This document shows, in pieces, positions 1 through 6,956 of a DNA stretch of 16,542 nucleotides (position 1 is its first letter; each line of letters begins with the position of its first letter). A program made the translations under genes and the position numbers. The notes beneath the pieces were generated by a model, which worked only from the letters and a program-made list of their open reading frames with translations, did no database searches and was not told the DNA's origin. Source of the stretch: CAJBLF01 sp964495825 (GTDB lineage: Bacteria > Patescibacteriota > Gracilibacteria > Absconditabacterales > Absconditicoccaceae); contig CAZBWI010000031.1 in the NCBI GenBank assembly GCA_964495825.1, positions 1-16,542 on the forward strand, written 5' to 3'.

Positions 1-1
1 C

Positions 2-286
2 TGTTTATATAATACATTATGAAAATTTGCAAATACAATGAAAGACATTTCTCAGGAAAAAAGACTTCAAATACTTTGTATGCTATCAAAGGCAACGAGC
101 TTATGCGTATGTGAGATAACAGAAAATTTGTGAATAAAACAGAATCTCGTATCCCATCATCTTGGTATACTCAAGGATTTATGATTAGTAACAACAAAGA
201 GAGAAGGCAAAAATATCCATTATACAATCAATAAGAAGAAGTTTTCTGAATTTAAGAAAAATATAAAACATATTTTTAGTATATAA
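2..286 (+). CDS. ArsR/SmtB-family metal-responsive repressor (5' end outside window)
   Basis: This winged-helix repressor probably senses a soft metal or arsenite and controls the two genes that follow. The visible frame gives 94 residues and seems to enter from beyond the left edge: residues before the Met at 38 (LYNTLGKFANT) fit the first helix of the fold. If that Met is the true start, the protein lacks helix 1. The motif SLCVCEITENLG carries the Cys-x-Cys metal site of ArsR (family form ELCVCDL), the recognition helix reads VSHHLGILKDLG, and the wing is TKREGKNIHYTIN. Three in-frame UGA codons (20, 134 and 185) are read as Gly; those in ENLGIKQ and KDLGLV fall on usual ArsR glycines. It ends at TAA, 10 bases before the thioredoxin-like gene. 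The family is secure; the inducing metal is inferred. Confidence 0.88.
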
Positions 287-296
287 CCATATTACA

Positions 297-581
297 ATGA
301 TTATCAAAATTCTTGGGACAGGATGCCCTTCATATAAATTACTTCAAAAAACAGTTGAAGAAGCTGCCAAAAGATTGGATTTGAAGTGTGAAATCATCAA
401 AGTTGATAATATGGAAAATATTATGCAATATGATATTATGTCGCTACCTGCGTTAGTCGTCGATGAAAAAGTATTATTTTCCGGCAAGGTACCGCAGCTG
501 GAAGAGATGATAAATATTCTAACACACCAGAAAGTATCCAAAGATTTCATAAAAGGGTGTGGGTGCAAAAGCAGCTGTTAA
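297..581 (+). CDS. Thioredoxin-fold protein of the MTH895/TM0996 (redox-active disulfide) type, monothiol, with Cys-rich tail
   Basis: This is a 94-residue thioredoxin/glutaredoxin-fold protein. The N-terminal strand and active-site loop read KILGTGCPSY, followed by the cis-Pro loop MSLPALVV and the closing element SGKVPQLEEM, as in the small redox proteins next to arsR and DUF318 permease genes. The usual CPxC active site is CPSY here: Cys10 is kept and the second Cys is Tyr13. The C-terminus ends GCGCKSSC (residues 87-94), with three Cys that could bind metal or replace the lost resolving Cys. ATG 297 is the first start after the ArsR stop, and it has no Shine-Dalgarno sequence. Its six glycines use GGN codons, with no UGA. 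It probably passes thiol or metal to the neighbouring permease (inference). Confidence 0.85.
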   Translation: MIIKILGTGCPSYKLLQKTVEEAAKRLDLKCEIIKVDNMENIMQYDIMSLPALVVDEKVLFSGKVPQLEEMINILTHQKVSKDFIKGCGCKSSC

Positions 582-606
582 TGTATTTATATCATACATA
601 TAAAGG

Positions 607-1575
607 ATGTTTATTTGGTTACAAAACTTAGTAGATCGGTTTACATATTCTTTTTTACAATTAGGGAACACAGCCCATCTAAGTCAGGCGCTGAATTTTT
701 TCATCTTTGATTCTATCAAGATTTTCATCTTGTTGGTTGTGATCGTCCATATTATGACACTCATCAACCACTATCTTCCTATTGAGAAAATCAGAGATTT
801 TCTAGCAAGAAATAAACTATATGGATTAGAATATTTGTTTGCTTCTTTCTTCGGGGTAATCACCCCTTTCTGTAGCTGTTCAGCAATACCGTTGTTTGTC
901 GGATTTCTAAAAGCTGGAATACCTTTGGGAGTGACAACAACGTTTCTTATTACTTCACCGATGGTCAATGAGGTGGCTATAGCTTTGCTAGGTGGACTAT
1001 TCGGCTTCAAAATAACTGCTATCTATGTCATTACGGGGATTCTTCTTTGAATACTCTGATGATTTATTATCGGGAAACTGAAAATGGAAAATCAAGTAGC
1101 CGATTTTATTTTGAATGCTAGAAAAACAGTATCTACAACAATACGTGAAGAAACTATCAAATTTCATAAATTTCTGAAACAGATCAGTAATAATTCTTTC
1201 GCTTTGATACGAAAGATTATGCCGTACGTACTTATATGAGTCGCAGTAGGCGGTCTTATCCATGGATTTATTCCTACTGGATTTTTTGAAACATACATAA
1301 CTAAAAACAACCCATTTGCGGTTCCTTTGGCAGTTATCGTTGGTGTGCCTATGTATACAAATTCAGCTGGAGTAATCCCCGTTATTCAGTCATTGATTAC
1401 AAAATGAATACCCATAGGTACGGCTCTTGCGTTTATGATGGCAGTAATAGGACTTTCTTTACCAGAGTTCCTTATTCTCAAGAAAGTGATGAAAATGAAG
1501 TTATTACTTACCTATTTTGGATTGATAGCATTGTTTATGATTATCGCTGGATATATCTTCAATTGGATATTATAA
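607..1575 (+). CDS. Membrane permease, DUF318/SO_0444 type (metal or metalloid efflux)
   Basis: This is a 322-residue polytopic membrane protein of the DUF318 permease family, whose members are linked to arsenical or metal efflux. The first half holds the signature ITPFCSCSAIPLFVGFLKAG (Cys89 and Cys91, within or beside a membrane segment) and FLITSPMVNEVAIALL. A hydrophilic loop (about residues 160-205) leads to a second half with GVPMYTNSAGVIPV and IGLSLPEFLILKKVMK, the matching pseudo-repeat. Five in-frame UGA codons (1048, 1057, 1060, 1237, 1405) are read as Gly; as stops they would cut the protein at residue 147. TAA at 601 precedes ATG 607, so no earlier start is possible; AAAGG directly abuts the ATG. 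It sits 25 bases after the thioredoxin-like gene, as third gene of an arsR-thioredoxin-permease operon. The substrate is not visible from sequence. Confidence 0.9.
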
Positions 1576-1626
1576 AGCAACAAACAGTAAACAAAGTCTA
1601 ATATATACTAGAGGAGAGGAGTACCC

Positions 1627-1713
1627 TTGAAATGTAATTGAGACACCATAAAAAATCCGAAAATCCTCTGAGGATTTTTAAACATCGAAATCATGCCGAT
1701 ACTTTATAAATAA
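1627..1713 (+). CDS. Possible 28-codon small ORF behind a strong Shine-Dalgarno sequence
   Basis: TTG 1627 stands 5 bases after a purine-rich Shine-Dalgarno-like run (GAGGAGAGGAG, 1611-1621), one of only two strong ones in a window where most genes have none. Read with UGA = Gly it gives 28 residues, beginning MKCNGDTIKNPKILGG, and ends at TAA 1711. I do not recognise the peptide. Against it: its length, the TTG start and the terminator-like hairpin (1660-1678) inside it. It may be a leader peptide or chance. Confidence 0.25.
1660..1679 (+). terminator. Terminator-like hairpin after the permease gene
   Basis: AAAATCCTC (1660-1668) and GAGGATTTT (1670-1678) are perfect inverse complements around one base, ending in a T run. 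In RNA the inner pairs open to form the loop. It lies 85 bases after the permease stop and could end the arsR-thioredoxin-permease transcript. The stem is AT-rich and the T run short, so confidence is moderate. Confidence 0.45.
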
Positions 1714-1792
1714 ATAGTGAAAAAAAACATATACAGGAGGAGAAATAGATCTGGAAGCTGAAACCACGAAAATCACTCAGAAAGCCATGATA

Positions 1793-1826
1793 TATACTTT
1801 GCACAATATATCTTGTGCAAGGTATA
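1793..1826 (+). repeat. 14-bp inverted repeat (stable hairpin) in the intergenic stretch
   Basis: TATACTTTGCACAA (1793-1806) pairs with TTGTGCAAGGTATA (1813-1826) around the six-base loop TATATC, giving 14 pairs with a single G-U. No T run follows, so it is not a simple terminator. It could be an operator or part of a structured RNA. It lies within 1714-2130, where I see no protein gene on either strand. Confidence 0.6.
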
Positions 1827-1969
1827 GTACATTGCCAGCAAGTTTCAGAAAAAAATTTTATACAAAAATATATCAGTTTAGAAATATATTTATCACAAGT
1901 ATAGTTTTTTATTTTCCGGAAAAATAGAAAGATCTAGAAATATCTGAAAACTCAAATACACCGATTTGG

Positions 1970-2055
1970 GGTCTAAATCCCAGGAATTTAAAGGCATATT
2001 TGAGACCTCGAGCTGAACTAAACACCACCCAGGAGCAAAAATCGCTCGGATTTTT
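1970..2055 (+). other. Possible structured RNA segment ending in a terminator-like hairpin
   Basis: GGTCTAAAT (1970-1978) can pair with ATTTGAGACC (1998-2007) with one bulged base. Next, AAAAATC (2037-2043) and GATTTTT (2049-2055) form a stem with loop GCTCG that ends in a T run on the + strand. With the hairpin at 1793-1826 this suggests a folded + strand transcript, but no promoter is clear and no RNA family is recognised. Confidence 0.3.
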
Positions 2056-2130
2056 CAGGGTATTTTAGTTTTTAGAAGCCAAAAAAAGGAGAGCACTACT
2101 CTGCTGAAATAAAAAAATAAAGAAATCCTA

Positions 2131-2158
2131 TTGATTTTTTTAAAGGAATGAATATTAT
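2131..2158 (+). promoter_or_regulatory. Predicted sigma70-type promoter for the 113-residue protein gene
   Basis: TTGATT (2131-2136, -35), a 16-base spacer and TATTAT (2153-2158, -10) lie 50 bases before ATG 2208. Transcription would begin near 2165, inside the inverted repeat 2154-2197. By-eye match only. Confidence 0.4.
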
Positions 2159-2197
2159 TTTTGTCTTCTCGTAAGAGAAATAAAAACAAAAAATAAT
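2154..2197 (+). repeat. Inverted repeat between promoter and start codon
   Basis: ATTATTTTTGT (2154-2164) and ACAAAAAATAAT (2186-2197) are inverse complements apart from one extra A. Inside them TTCTC (2166-2170) pairs with GAGAA (2175-2179). The structure overlaps the predicted -10 box and ends 10 bases before ATG 2208, where it could act as an operator or shape the 5' leader. Confidence 0.5.
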
Positions 2198-2207
2198 CCC
2201 ATTTTCT

Positions 2208-2549
2208 ATGAAAAAACAAATGCAAAAAGAGGTTGTAGAAACAACCAAAGGGTTTTTTATCGCCTTTGCGAATGAAGTCCAAGAACTCAAGAAAAAAAAT
2301 CTGATGAATAGCGGACGTAACGGCATCTTCTACAAGAAAGAAGATCTATTGAGTACCATCAATTCCAAGATGATACCAGAAAGCAAAAAGCAAGAGATGA
2401 ACATCGTGGAGATAGAGGTACCGCATTGTGCTATCGTCAGTCCGAACTGCATAAGATTCGGTATCAAATGTGGAAAAGACATTCCCATCATCAAGATCCA
2501 ATCCTTCACCAAAGCTATGAAGGAAGTCGAGAAGATGGCAGTGGCATAA
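2208..2549 (+). CDS. Hypothetical 113-residue protein
   Basis: I do not recognise this protein. It runs from ATG 2208 (in-frame TAA at 2181 excludes an earlier start) to TAA 2547. It is soluble, with no signal peptide or membrane segment. Residues 1-35 are basic and probably helical (MKKQMQKEVVETTKGFFIAF). Residues 65-100 look like a small alpha/beta core with two Cys (VPHCAIVSPNCIRFGIKCGKD has three), and the end is helical (AMKEVEKMAVA). Its six glycines all use GGN codons, and its codon choice is richer in C-ending codons (ATC, TTC, AAC) than the ArsR-side genes. It has its own promoter, inverted repeat and terminator, so it is probably a single-gene unit. Regular codon use and flanking signals support a real gene. 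Confidence 0.65.
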   Translation: MKKQMQKEVVETTKGFFIAFANEVQELKKKNLMNSGRNGIFYKKEDLLSTINSKMIPESKKQEMNIVEIEVPHCAIVSPNCIRFGIKCGKDIPIIKIQSFTKAMKEVEKMAVA

Positions 2550-2567
2550 GCGTAGCAATACGCAAAT

Positions 2568-2600
2568 AGAGAGCTCTGATTTTCCAGCTCTCTTTCTTTA
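2568..2600 (+). terminator. Intrinsic terminator of the hypothetical protein gene
   Basis: AGAGAGCT (2568-2575) and AGCTCTCT (2586-2593) form an 8-bp stem with a 10-base loop, followed by TTCTTTAT. It starts 19 bases after the stop codon. Confidence 0.75.
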
Positions 2601-2617
2601 TATCCAAATTTTTTAGC

Positions 2618-2653
2618 AAAAAGAAAAAGCTACCTGATAGATAATCAGATAGC
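2618..2653 (-). terminator. Strong intrinsic terminator of the minus-strand RNA gene
   Basis: On the minus strand GCTATCTGAT (2653-2644) pairs with ATCAGGTAGC (2638-2629) around a five-base loop, 10 pairs with one G-U, and runs straight into TTTTTCTTTTT. No protein gene lies upstream of it for 300 bases, so it should end an RNA gene. Confidence 0.8.
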
Positions 2654-2971
2654 CGTCTACTCAGAGACGGCTGTGCCTATCATCTATTAGGCGTACAGAA
2701 CCAGTAAAGCAACTCCTCTACCTGTTGTGTATGCCCAATAAAACTCAAAAGCCGCCTCTAAGATAATGCAAGCCGTTCGCTTTGGTAAGCTAGTTGTACT
2801 TGCGAACAAATCACTAGATACTAGGATTTGCGGTCTTTATTAACAACATTGTTCCCAACTGGCGTAACTCATTTTTGTTTGATGGATATTTTTTGTTTAC
2901 AGCTAGTTTTTATACGAATACATACAAAAAACAAAGCGATTATTACAAAATCATATAGCTTTTCGTTAGCA
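2618..2971 (-). ncRNA. Candidate free-standing structured RNA, about 350 nt, class unknown
   Basis: No convincing protein gene covers this stretch on either strand. On the minus strand it lies between a promoter (-10 at 2978-2983) and a strong intrinsic terminator. From 5' to 3' the transcript folds into: AACAA/TTGTT (2842-2853), a bulged 10-bp stem (2807-2830), GTTCGC/GCGAAC (2775-2780 with 2802-2807), GCCTA/TAGGC (2675-2692), an 8-bp stem AGCCGTCT/AGACGGCT (2651-2658 with 2665-2672), and the terminator. The 8-bp stem shares three bases with the terminator stem, so the two compete slightly. The AT-rich first 100 nt contain an 11-codon ORF (2872-2840, MSYASWEQCC) whose stop lies in the first stem. 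I looked for hallmarks of tmRNA, RNase P RNA, SRP RNA and 6S RNA and found none. Confidence 0.55.
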
Positions 2972-2977
2972 CAGAAT

Positions 2978-3006
2978 ATAATAAATTATCAGGTTTCTAT
3001 TGTCAT
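2978..3006 (-). promoter_or_regulatory. Predicted sigma70-type promoter for the structured RNA
   Basis: On the minus strand ATGACA (3006-3001, 5 of 6 to the -35 consensus), exactly 17 bases, then TATTAT (2983-2978, 5 of 6 to the -10). Transcription should start near 2971. No protein start codon is suitably placed downstream. Confidence 0.55.
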
Positions 3007-3039
3007 TTTAAAATATTTAATACATAATAATATCATAAA

Positions 3040-3065
3040 AAAGTCAGGACTATAGTCCTGACTTT
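3040..3065 (-). terminator. Terminator of the lemA end of the minus-strand cluster
   Basis: A near-perfect palindrome: AAGTCAGGAC (3041-3050) and GTCCTGACTT (3055-3064) around TATA, followed on the minus strand by TTTTTT. It lies about 80 bases after the lemA stop. Between the two, AGAGGAA and TTCCTCT (3097-3112) form another inverted repeat with only two bases between the arms. Confidence 0.75.
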
Positions 3066-3142
3066 ACAATTACTCTCCGAATCCTCTCTACGATAAAGAG
3101 GAAACTTCCTCTATGTTAGGGAAAGCATAGGATGGATAAAAT

Positions 3143-3769
3143 TTATTCAGTAACCACTTCTGTTGTTTCTGTAGGAACAGTATCCGTAATAGTACCGAAA
3201 TCAACCGTAGGAGCAACATCAGCTCATTCTTTTGCTTCAAATTGTTGAGCTTTTTCAAATCAGAAGATACTTGCTACAATATTTGCTGGGAACCTACGAA
3301 TATAAATATTAAAAGTATTTACTGCGTCATTAAAATTTTTTCTTTCAACAGTAATCCTATTTTCCGTGCCTTCCAATTGAGTCATCAAATCACGGAACGC
3401 TTGAATAGATTGTAATGTAGGATAATTTTCTACTACAGCAAGCAATCTAGATAGTGCTGATGAAACTTCACCTTGTGCTTGTTGGAATTTAGCAAAAGAA
3501 GCTGGATCATTGATATCAACAGAGACTTTGGTCGCATTAGCTCTTGCTTCAACGACTGCAGTCAATACATTAGTTTCTTGCGCAGCCGCACCCCTTACCG
3601 TATTAACTAAATTAGGAATAAGATCCATTCTTCTTTGATACACATTTTCTACTTGTGACCAAGCCGTCTTCACAGTTTCATCGAGTCTCACAATAGTATT
3701 GTATTTACCAATAACAGCCAAAATAAGAACTACTACAACTGCTAAAATAATAAGCCATACTTTTTTCAT
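3143..3769 (-). CDS. lemA: LemA family membrane-anchored protein
   Basis: A 208-residue LemA protein with one N-terminal membrane segment (about residues 4-22, VWLIILAVVVVLILAVIG) and a helical-bundle body. The family signature is clear: YNTIVRLDETVKTAWSQVEN, QRRMDLIPNLVNTVRG, LLAVVENYPTLQS and FPANIVASIFGFEKAQ. Two in-frame UGA codons read as Gly restore the conserved C-terminal motif FGFEKAQQFEAKEGADVAP; with UGA as stop it would end at ...VASIF. The C-terminal tail is acidic and Thr-rich (TETTEVVTE). LemA function is poorly known; the family is often encoded beside TPM-domain proteins, as here. It starts 11 bases after the nucleotidyltransferase-like gene and is the last gene of the minus-strand cluster. 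Confidence 0.95.
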
Positions 3770-3780
3770 GAATATAAGAT

Positions 3781-4416
3781 TTACAAAATAAAATTATTTA
3801 TTTTGAAACATATCTCAGAGAGATACGCATGTACATACTGTATAAACGAAGGAATCTTAGATTCCTCCATCGTTTCGTCTATAAGATAGCAAAAATCCTG
3901 ACTATTACAAGACCAAGCAACATCAAACAATGATAGCATAGCCTTTTTATCTTCAGATATAGTAAGATCAGGATGTTTGAGAAATAATCCACCTTCCCAA
4001 ATAATTTCCATACCTCCAAGAAGCTCATGTAAAAACTCTTTGCCTTTATGTTTAGAAAGATATCCCTCCCTAAGTTGGATCAATTTATTACGAATATCAA
4101 GTTCCAATGCCGATCTGAGATCAGAAAGGTTGAATTTCAATGATCATAGGATATTTTTTCCATAAAAAAGCTCAGAATGGTTTCTAATATGTAAAAGTTT
4201 GAGACAAAAGACATCATTCCCCTGATATATGTCATCTTCTGTCAAAATTATAAAATATTCATGAGCAAAGAAACCCCTCATAGCATCTAAGGAAACAAAA
4301 CTTAGCTTATTAACAATAAAAACAGGAATTTTTTTGTATGGGGTTTGATATAGATAGATAGACACCAATCAATCTTTTAATACCCCTACAATATACTGGA
4401 GTTTTTTTATAGTCAT
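3781..4416 (-). CDS. Nucleotidyltransferase-like protein with degenerate catalytic region
   Basis: A 211-residue protein. Residues 58-120 (LTEDDIYQGNDVFCLKLLHI ... ELDIRNKLIQLREGYL) match my recollection of the C-terminal half of a bacterial nucleotidyltransferase-domain family, which has a DVFPxELLDI segment and then an LRxxxExELRxKLLxLRxxYL helix. The N-terminal region where a GS(x)nDxD metal site should lie reads DGLVSIYLYQTPYKKIPVFI, with no visible GS...DxD, so it is probably catalytically inactive. Two in-frame UGA codons (Gly16 and Gly91) join two fragments. ATG 4414-4416 is the start; there is no Shine-Dalgarno sequence. It sits between the TPM gene (43 bases) and lemA (11 bases), suggesting work with those envelope proteins. 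Family assignment is from memory of the pattern, not a search. Confidence 0.65.
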
Positions 4417-4459
4417 AACTATACGTATAAAAATGTAAATATATGTTATCAATTATTGA

Positions 4460-5365
4460 TTATCGACTTCCTGAAGACCCTCAACCACCAAAACTTCACC
4501 CTCAAAAACCGCCAAAACTTGAACCACCTCATCGAGAAGAACCTCAACCACTTCCTCCAAACCAAATATCACTCACTCCACGTCCTCATAGACCTCAAAA
4601 TAATGCTATCAAAATAGAAAAAAGCAAAAAAATATATGAAATAATAGCAGCTACGAGAAAACTTGCTATCACTAAAGTAATTAAGAAAGTAAGCACCAAC
4701 CCCGTACCTGCATAAATTCGTCGACCATACTTCTTCATTTTCCTTCCCTTTCCTTTGATCCTGGGAACAGTGACTCGACGACCAAATAAAGGAAGGAAAA
4801 AAAATAACATAATAAAAATAAATGCTATCTGATCATCATCAAAAGAATCAGTAGTATGGTCCTTTGTATATTTTTGAAGTATTGTAGGATCTTGTTTGAT
4901 ATAACCAAGGATATCATCAAGCATTTCAATGATCCCCTGATAATACTTACCTTCTCTAAAATTTGGAGGAAAATCTTCCTCACCTATCCTCTTAGTGATA
5001 ATATCCGGCAATATTCCTTCAAGACCATATCCCACTTGAATAGACCATTTCCTATCATTTACTGCTATCACCAACACCAAGCCATTATTCTGTCCTTTTT
5101 TACCAACACCTCGAGTATTTCCTACATCTGCAGCTACAAGATTGATATCATCATCAACTGTAGGTACAACTAAAACAGCTATTTCTATACTTGTAGCTTG
5201 TTCTATCTCTTGTATTTTAGTATGCAAATCAGCTTTTTCTGTTTCGGAAAACACACCAACCTTATCGGTAATATATCACTCATAGCTTGGGATATCAAAT
5301 CCACAAACTATTCAGAACAAAAACAGGACAAGAAGACTCTTAAAAATTGACTTATACACACTCAT
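4460..5365 (-). CDS. TPM-domain membrane protein with Gly-rich C-terminal tail
   Basis: A 301-residue protein with an N-terminal signal peptide or anchor (KSLLVLFLFGIVCG), then an extracytoplasmic TPM domain: IPSYEGYITDKVGVFSETEK, IEIAVLVVPTVDDD, NNGLVLVIAVNDRKWSIQVG and GYGLEGILPD. After it come two hydrophobic segments (about 175-190 and 215-250) with a basic stretch between, and a Gly/Ser tail (GGFGGGSFGGGGSSGSR) typical of the family. Nine in-frame UGA codons are read as Gly, seven in the tail alone; with UGA as stop the tail is lost and the N-terminus with its signal sequence is cut off. ATG 5363-5365 was chosen because it supplies the signal sequence and the conserved YEGYITD start of the domain. 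It is 47 bases after dnaB and upstream of the NTase-like gene and lemA, and probably acts with LemA at the membrane (inference from frequent pairing). Confidence 0.93.
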
Positions 5366-5412
5366 GTCAAATTCAATATCTAAAATGTAATATTCCCCAA
5401 AAAATTCAAGGA

Positions 5413-6774
5413 TTAATATGTTCCATCTGATTTCGCTTTGAGTTCGCTGAACTTCATAATTTCCCTTTCGAAATACAGTTCTGATTCACCGACTGGACCG
5501 TTCCTGTTCTTTCTCAAACATACATCAGTCAATCATTTCTTATCGGTATCTGGATCATAATAATCCTCCCTATGCAGCATGATAACAGAATCAGCATCCT
5601 GTTCGATCGCTCCAGATTCCCTCAAATCAGATAATTGAGGTTTTTTATCAACTCTTTTCTCCACTTCACGAGAAAGCTGCGATAATGCCATAATAGGTAT
5701 TTCCAATTCTCTCGCAAGTTCTTTCAAACCTCTAGAAATCTCAGAAATTTCCTGAACTCTATTACCAGAATATCCAGAATTTGTTCAGCTCATCAATTGA
5801 AGATAATCAATAATCACGAGATCCAAGGCATGTTTTTCTATCTTAAGTCTCCTGATTTTTGACTTTAGTTCAGGAATAGTAGTAGATCATTTATCATCAA
5901 TATAGATGTTCGTTTCAGAAAGTTTCTCCATTGCTTCACCCATCACCGTAAAATCCTCAGTATCCAATTGTCATTTTGTAATCTTCCACATAGGGATACC
6001 AGATACCATAGAAAGTACTCTATCAGCTATCTGCTCAGATGACATTTCCAAAGAAAACAACGCAACACTTTTTTTCTGATCGACAGCCATGTTTTTGAGA
6101 ATATTCAAGGCGAATGCTGTCTTACCCATAGATGGACGAGCCGCGAGGATAATAAGTTCAGCAGGTTTAAATCCTCCAAGCATATCATCAAGTCCATGAT
6201 ATCATGAAAAGACCTTCTTTTGATGTGCCTTTTCTGGATGATCGACGATTTCCATATATTCTTCGACTCTTTTATTGAGTATTTCACCTATGGAATGAAT
6301 TTTTTCAGAGACATTATTCTGAGTCAGATCAAAAATCTTTTTTTCAATCTCCTGAAGTACCAAAGCAGTATCCTTCTGCTCATAAACATCACCGATAATC
6401 TTTTGGGATGTCTTTAAAATATTTCTTAATATAGATTTTTCCTTTACAATCTTCACATATTCGGGACATGATGATGTACTCAAAAGAAAACTTGAGAGTT
6501 CATAAAGATAATCGGTTCCTCCTATAGTATCCAAAACAGCATCCTTATGTAATTGATCAGCCAAGGTCACAACATCGATCGTTTTGCGAGATCATCGGAG
6601 TTTTTTCATGCCCTGATAAATATAGAAATGTTCTCTATGATAAAAATCTTCAGGAAGCAAACCCAACCCATCATAATAATACATCAATTCATTATCCATC
6701 AAAATCCCTCAGAGCGTACCTTTCTCTGCATCGATATTATGCGGAGGCAATTTGATATCTTCCAGACTAACCAT
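5413..6774 (-). CDS. dnaB: Replicative DNA helicase DnaB
   Basis: A 453-residue hexameric helicase that unwinds DNA ahead of the replisome. The N-terminal domain opens with LPPHNIDAEKGTLGGIL. The RecA-like domain follows: SGYHGLDDMLGGFKPAEL, Walker A ARPSMGKT (residues 212-219), ALFSLEMSSEQIADR, KITKGQLDTEDF, the Walker B region LVIIDYLQLMSG, NRVQEISEISRGLKELA and the DnaB tail motif ALSQLSREVEKR ... LSDLRESGAIEQDAD. Seven in-frame UGA codons are Gly, including LMSG, TKGQLD and SGYHGLD, all canonical glycines. An in-frame ATG 12 bases upstream (6784-6786) is an alternative start; neither has a Shine-Dalgarno sequence. It follows galU after about 180 bases of AT-rich DNA and precedes the TPM gene by 47 bases. 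Confidence 0.97.
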
Positions 6775-6956
6775 ACTAAAATACATTAAAAGATTAAAAG
6801 ATTTCGAAAATGTAAAAATCGTGTGTATCAGCAAACTAAGATATAATTTTTTTAATGTTTTAATTTTTTAGTTTTTTAATCAATCGATGCAAGTCGATTT
6901 TAAGAAAATATAGGTAAGAACTGTATTTTTAACAACATTTCAACAAGATTTTGACA

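Noticed and set aside
1751..1927. Open + strand frame of about 58 codons after AGGAGG (LEAETTKITQKAMIYTL...)
   Set aside because: No ATG, GTG or TTG lies at a usable distance from the AGGAGG, the composition is unconvincing, and the frame runs through the 14-bp hairpin.
2055..2326. Two overlapping minus-strand ORFs rich in Phe, Leu and Lys
   Set aside because: They are low-complexity readings of A/T tracts that overlap the promoter, the inverted repeat and the 113-residue gene.
2618..2971. tmRNA, RNase P RNA, SRP RNA or 6S RNA as identity of the minus-strand RNA
   Set aside because: I found no tRNA-like end with CCA or TYC arm, no tag ORF ending in Ala-Leu-Ala-Ala, no RNase P core (GAGGAAAGUC, ACAGAA) and no SRP GGUCAGG/GGAAGCAG motif.
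2828..3055. + strand ORF of 75 residues
   Set aside because: It starts inside the structured-RNA hairpins, runs across the minus-strand promoter and terminator, and resembles no protein family I know.
4443..4715. Pro-rich + strand ORF of 90 residues
   Set aside because: It is the antisense shadow of the Gly-rich TPM tail: GGN and UGA codons reversed give Pro and Ser codons.
6882..6899. AATCGA/TCGATT hairpin between galU and dnaB as a terminator
   Set aside because: The stem is only 6 bp and on the minus strand is followed by GATTAAAAAAC, not a T run; it is unlikely to stop transcription.
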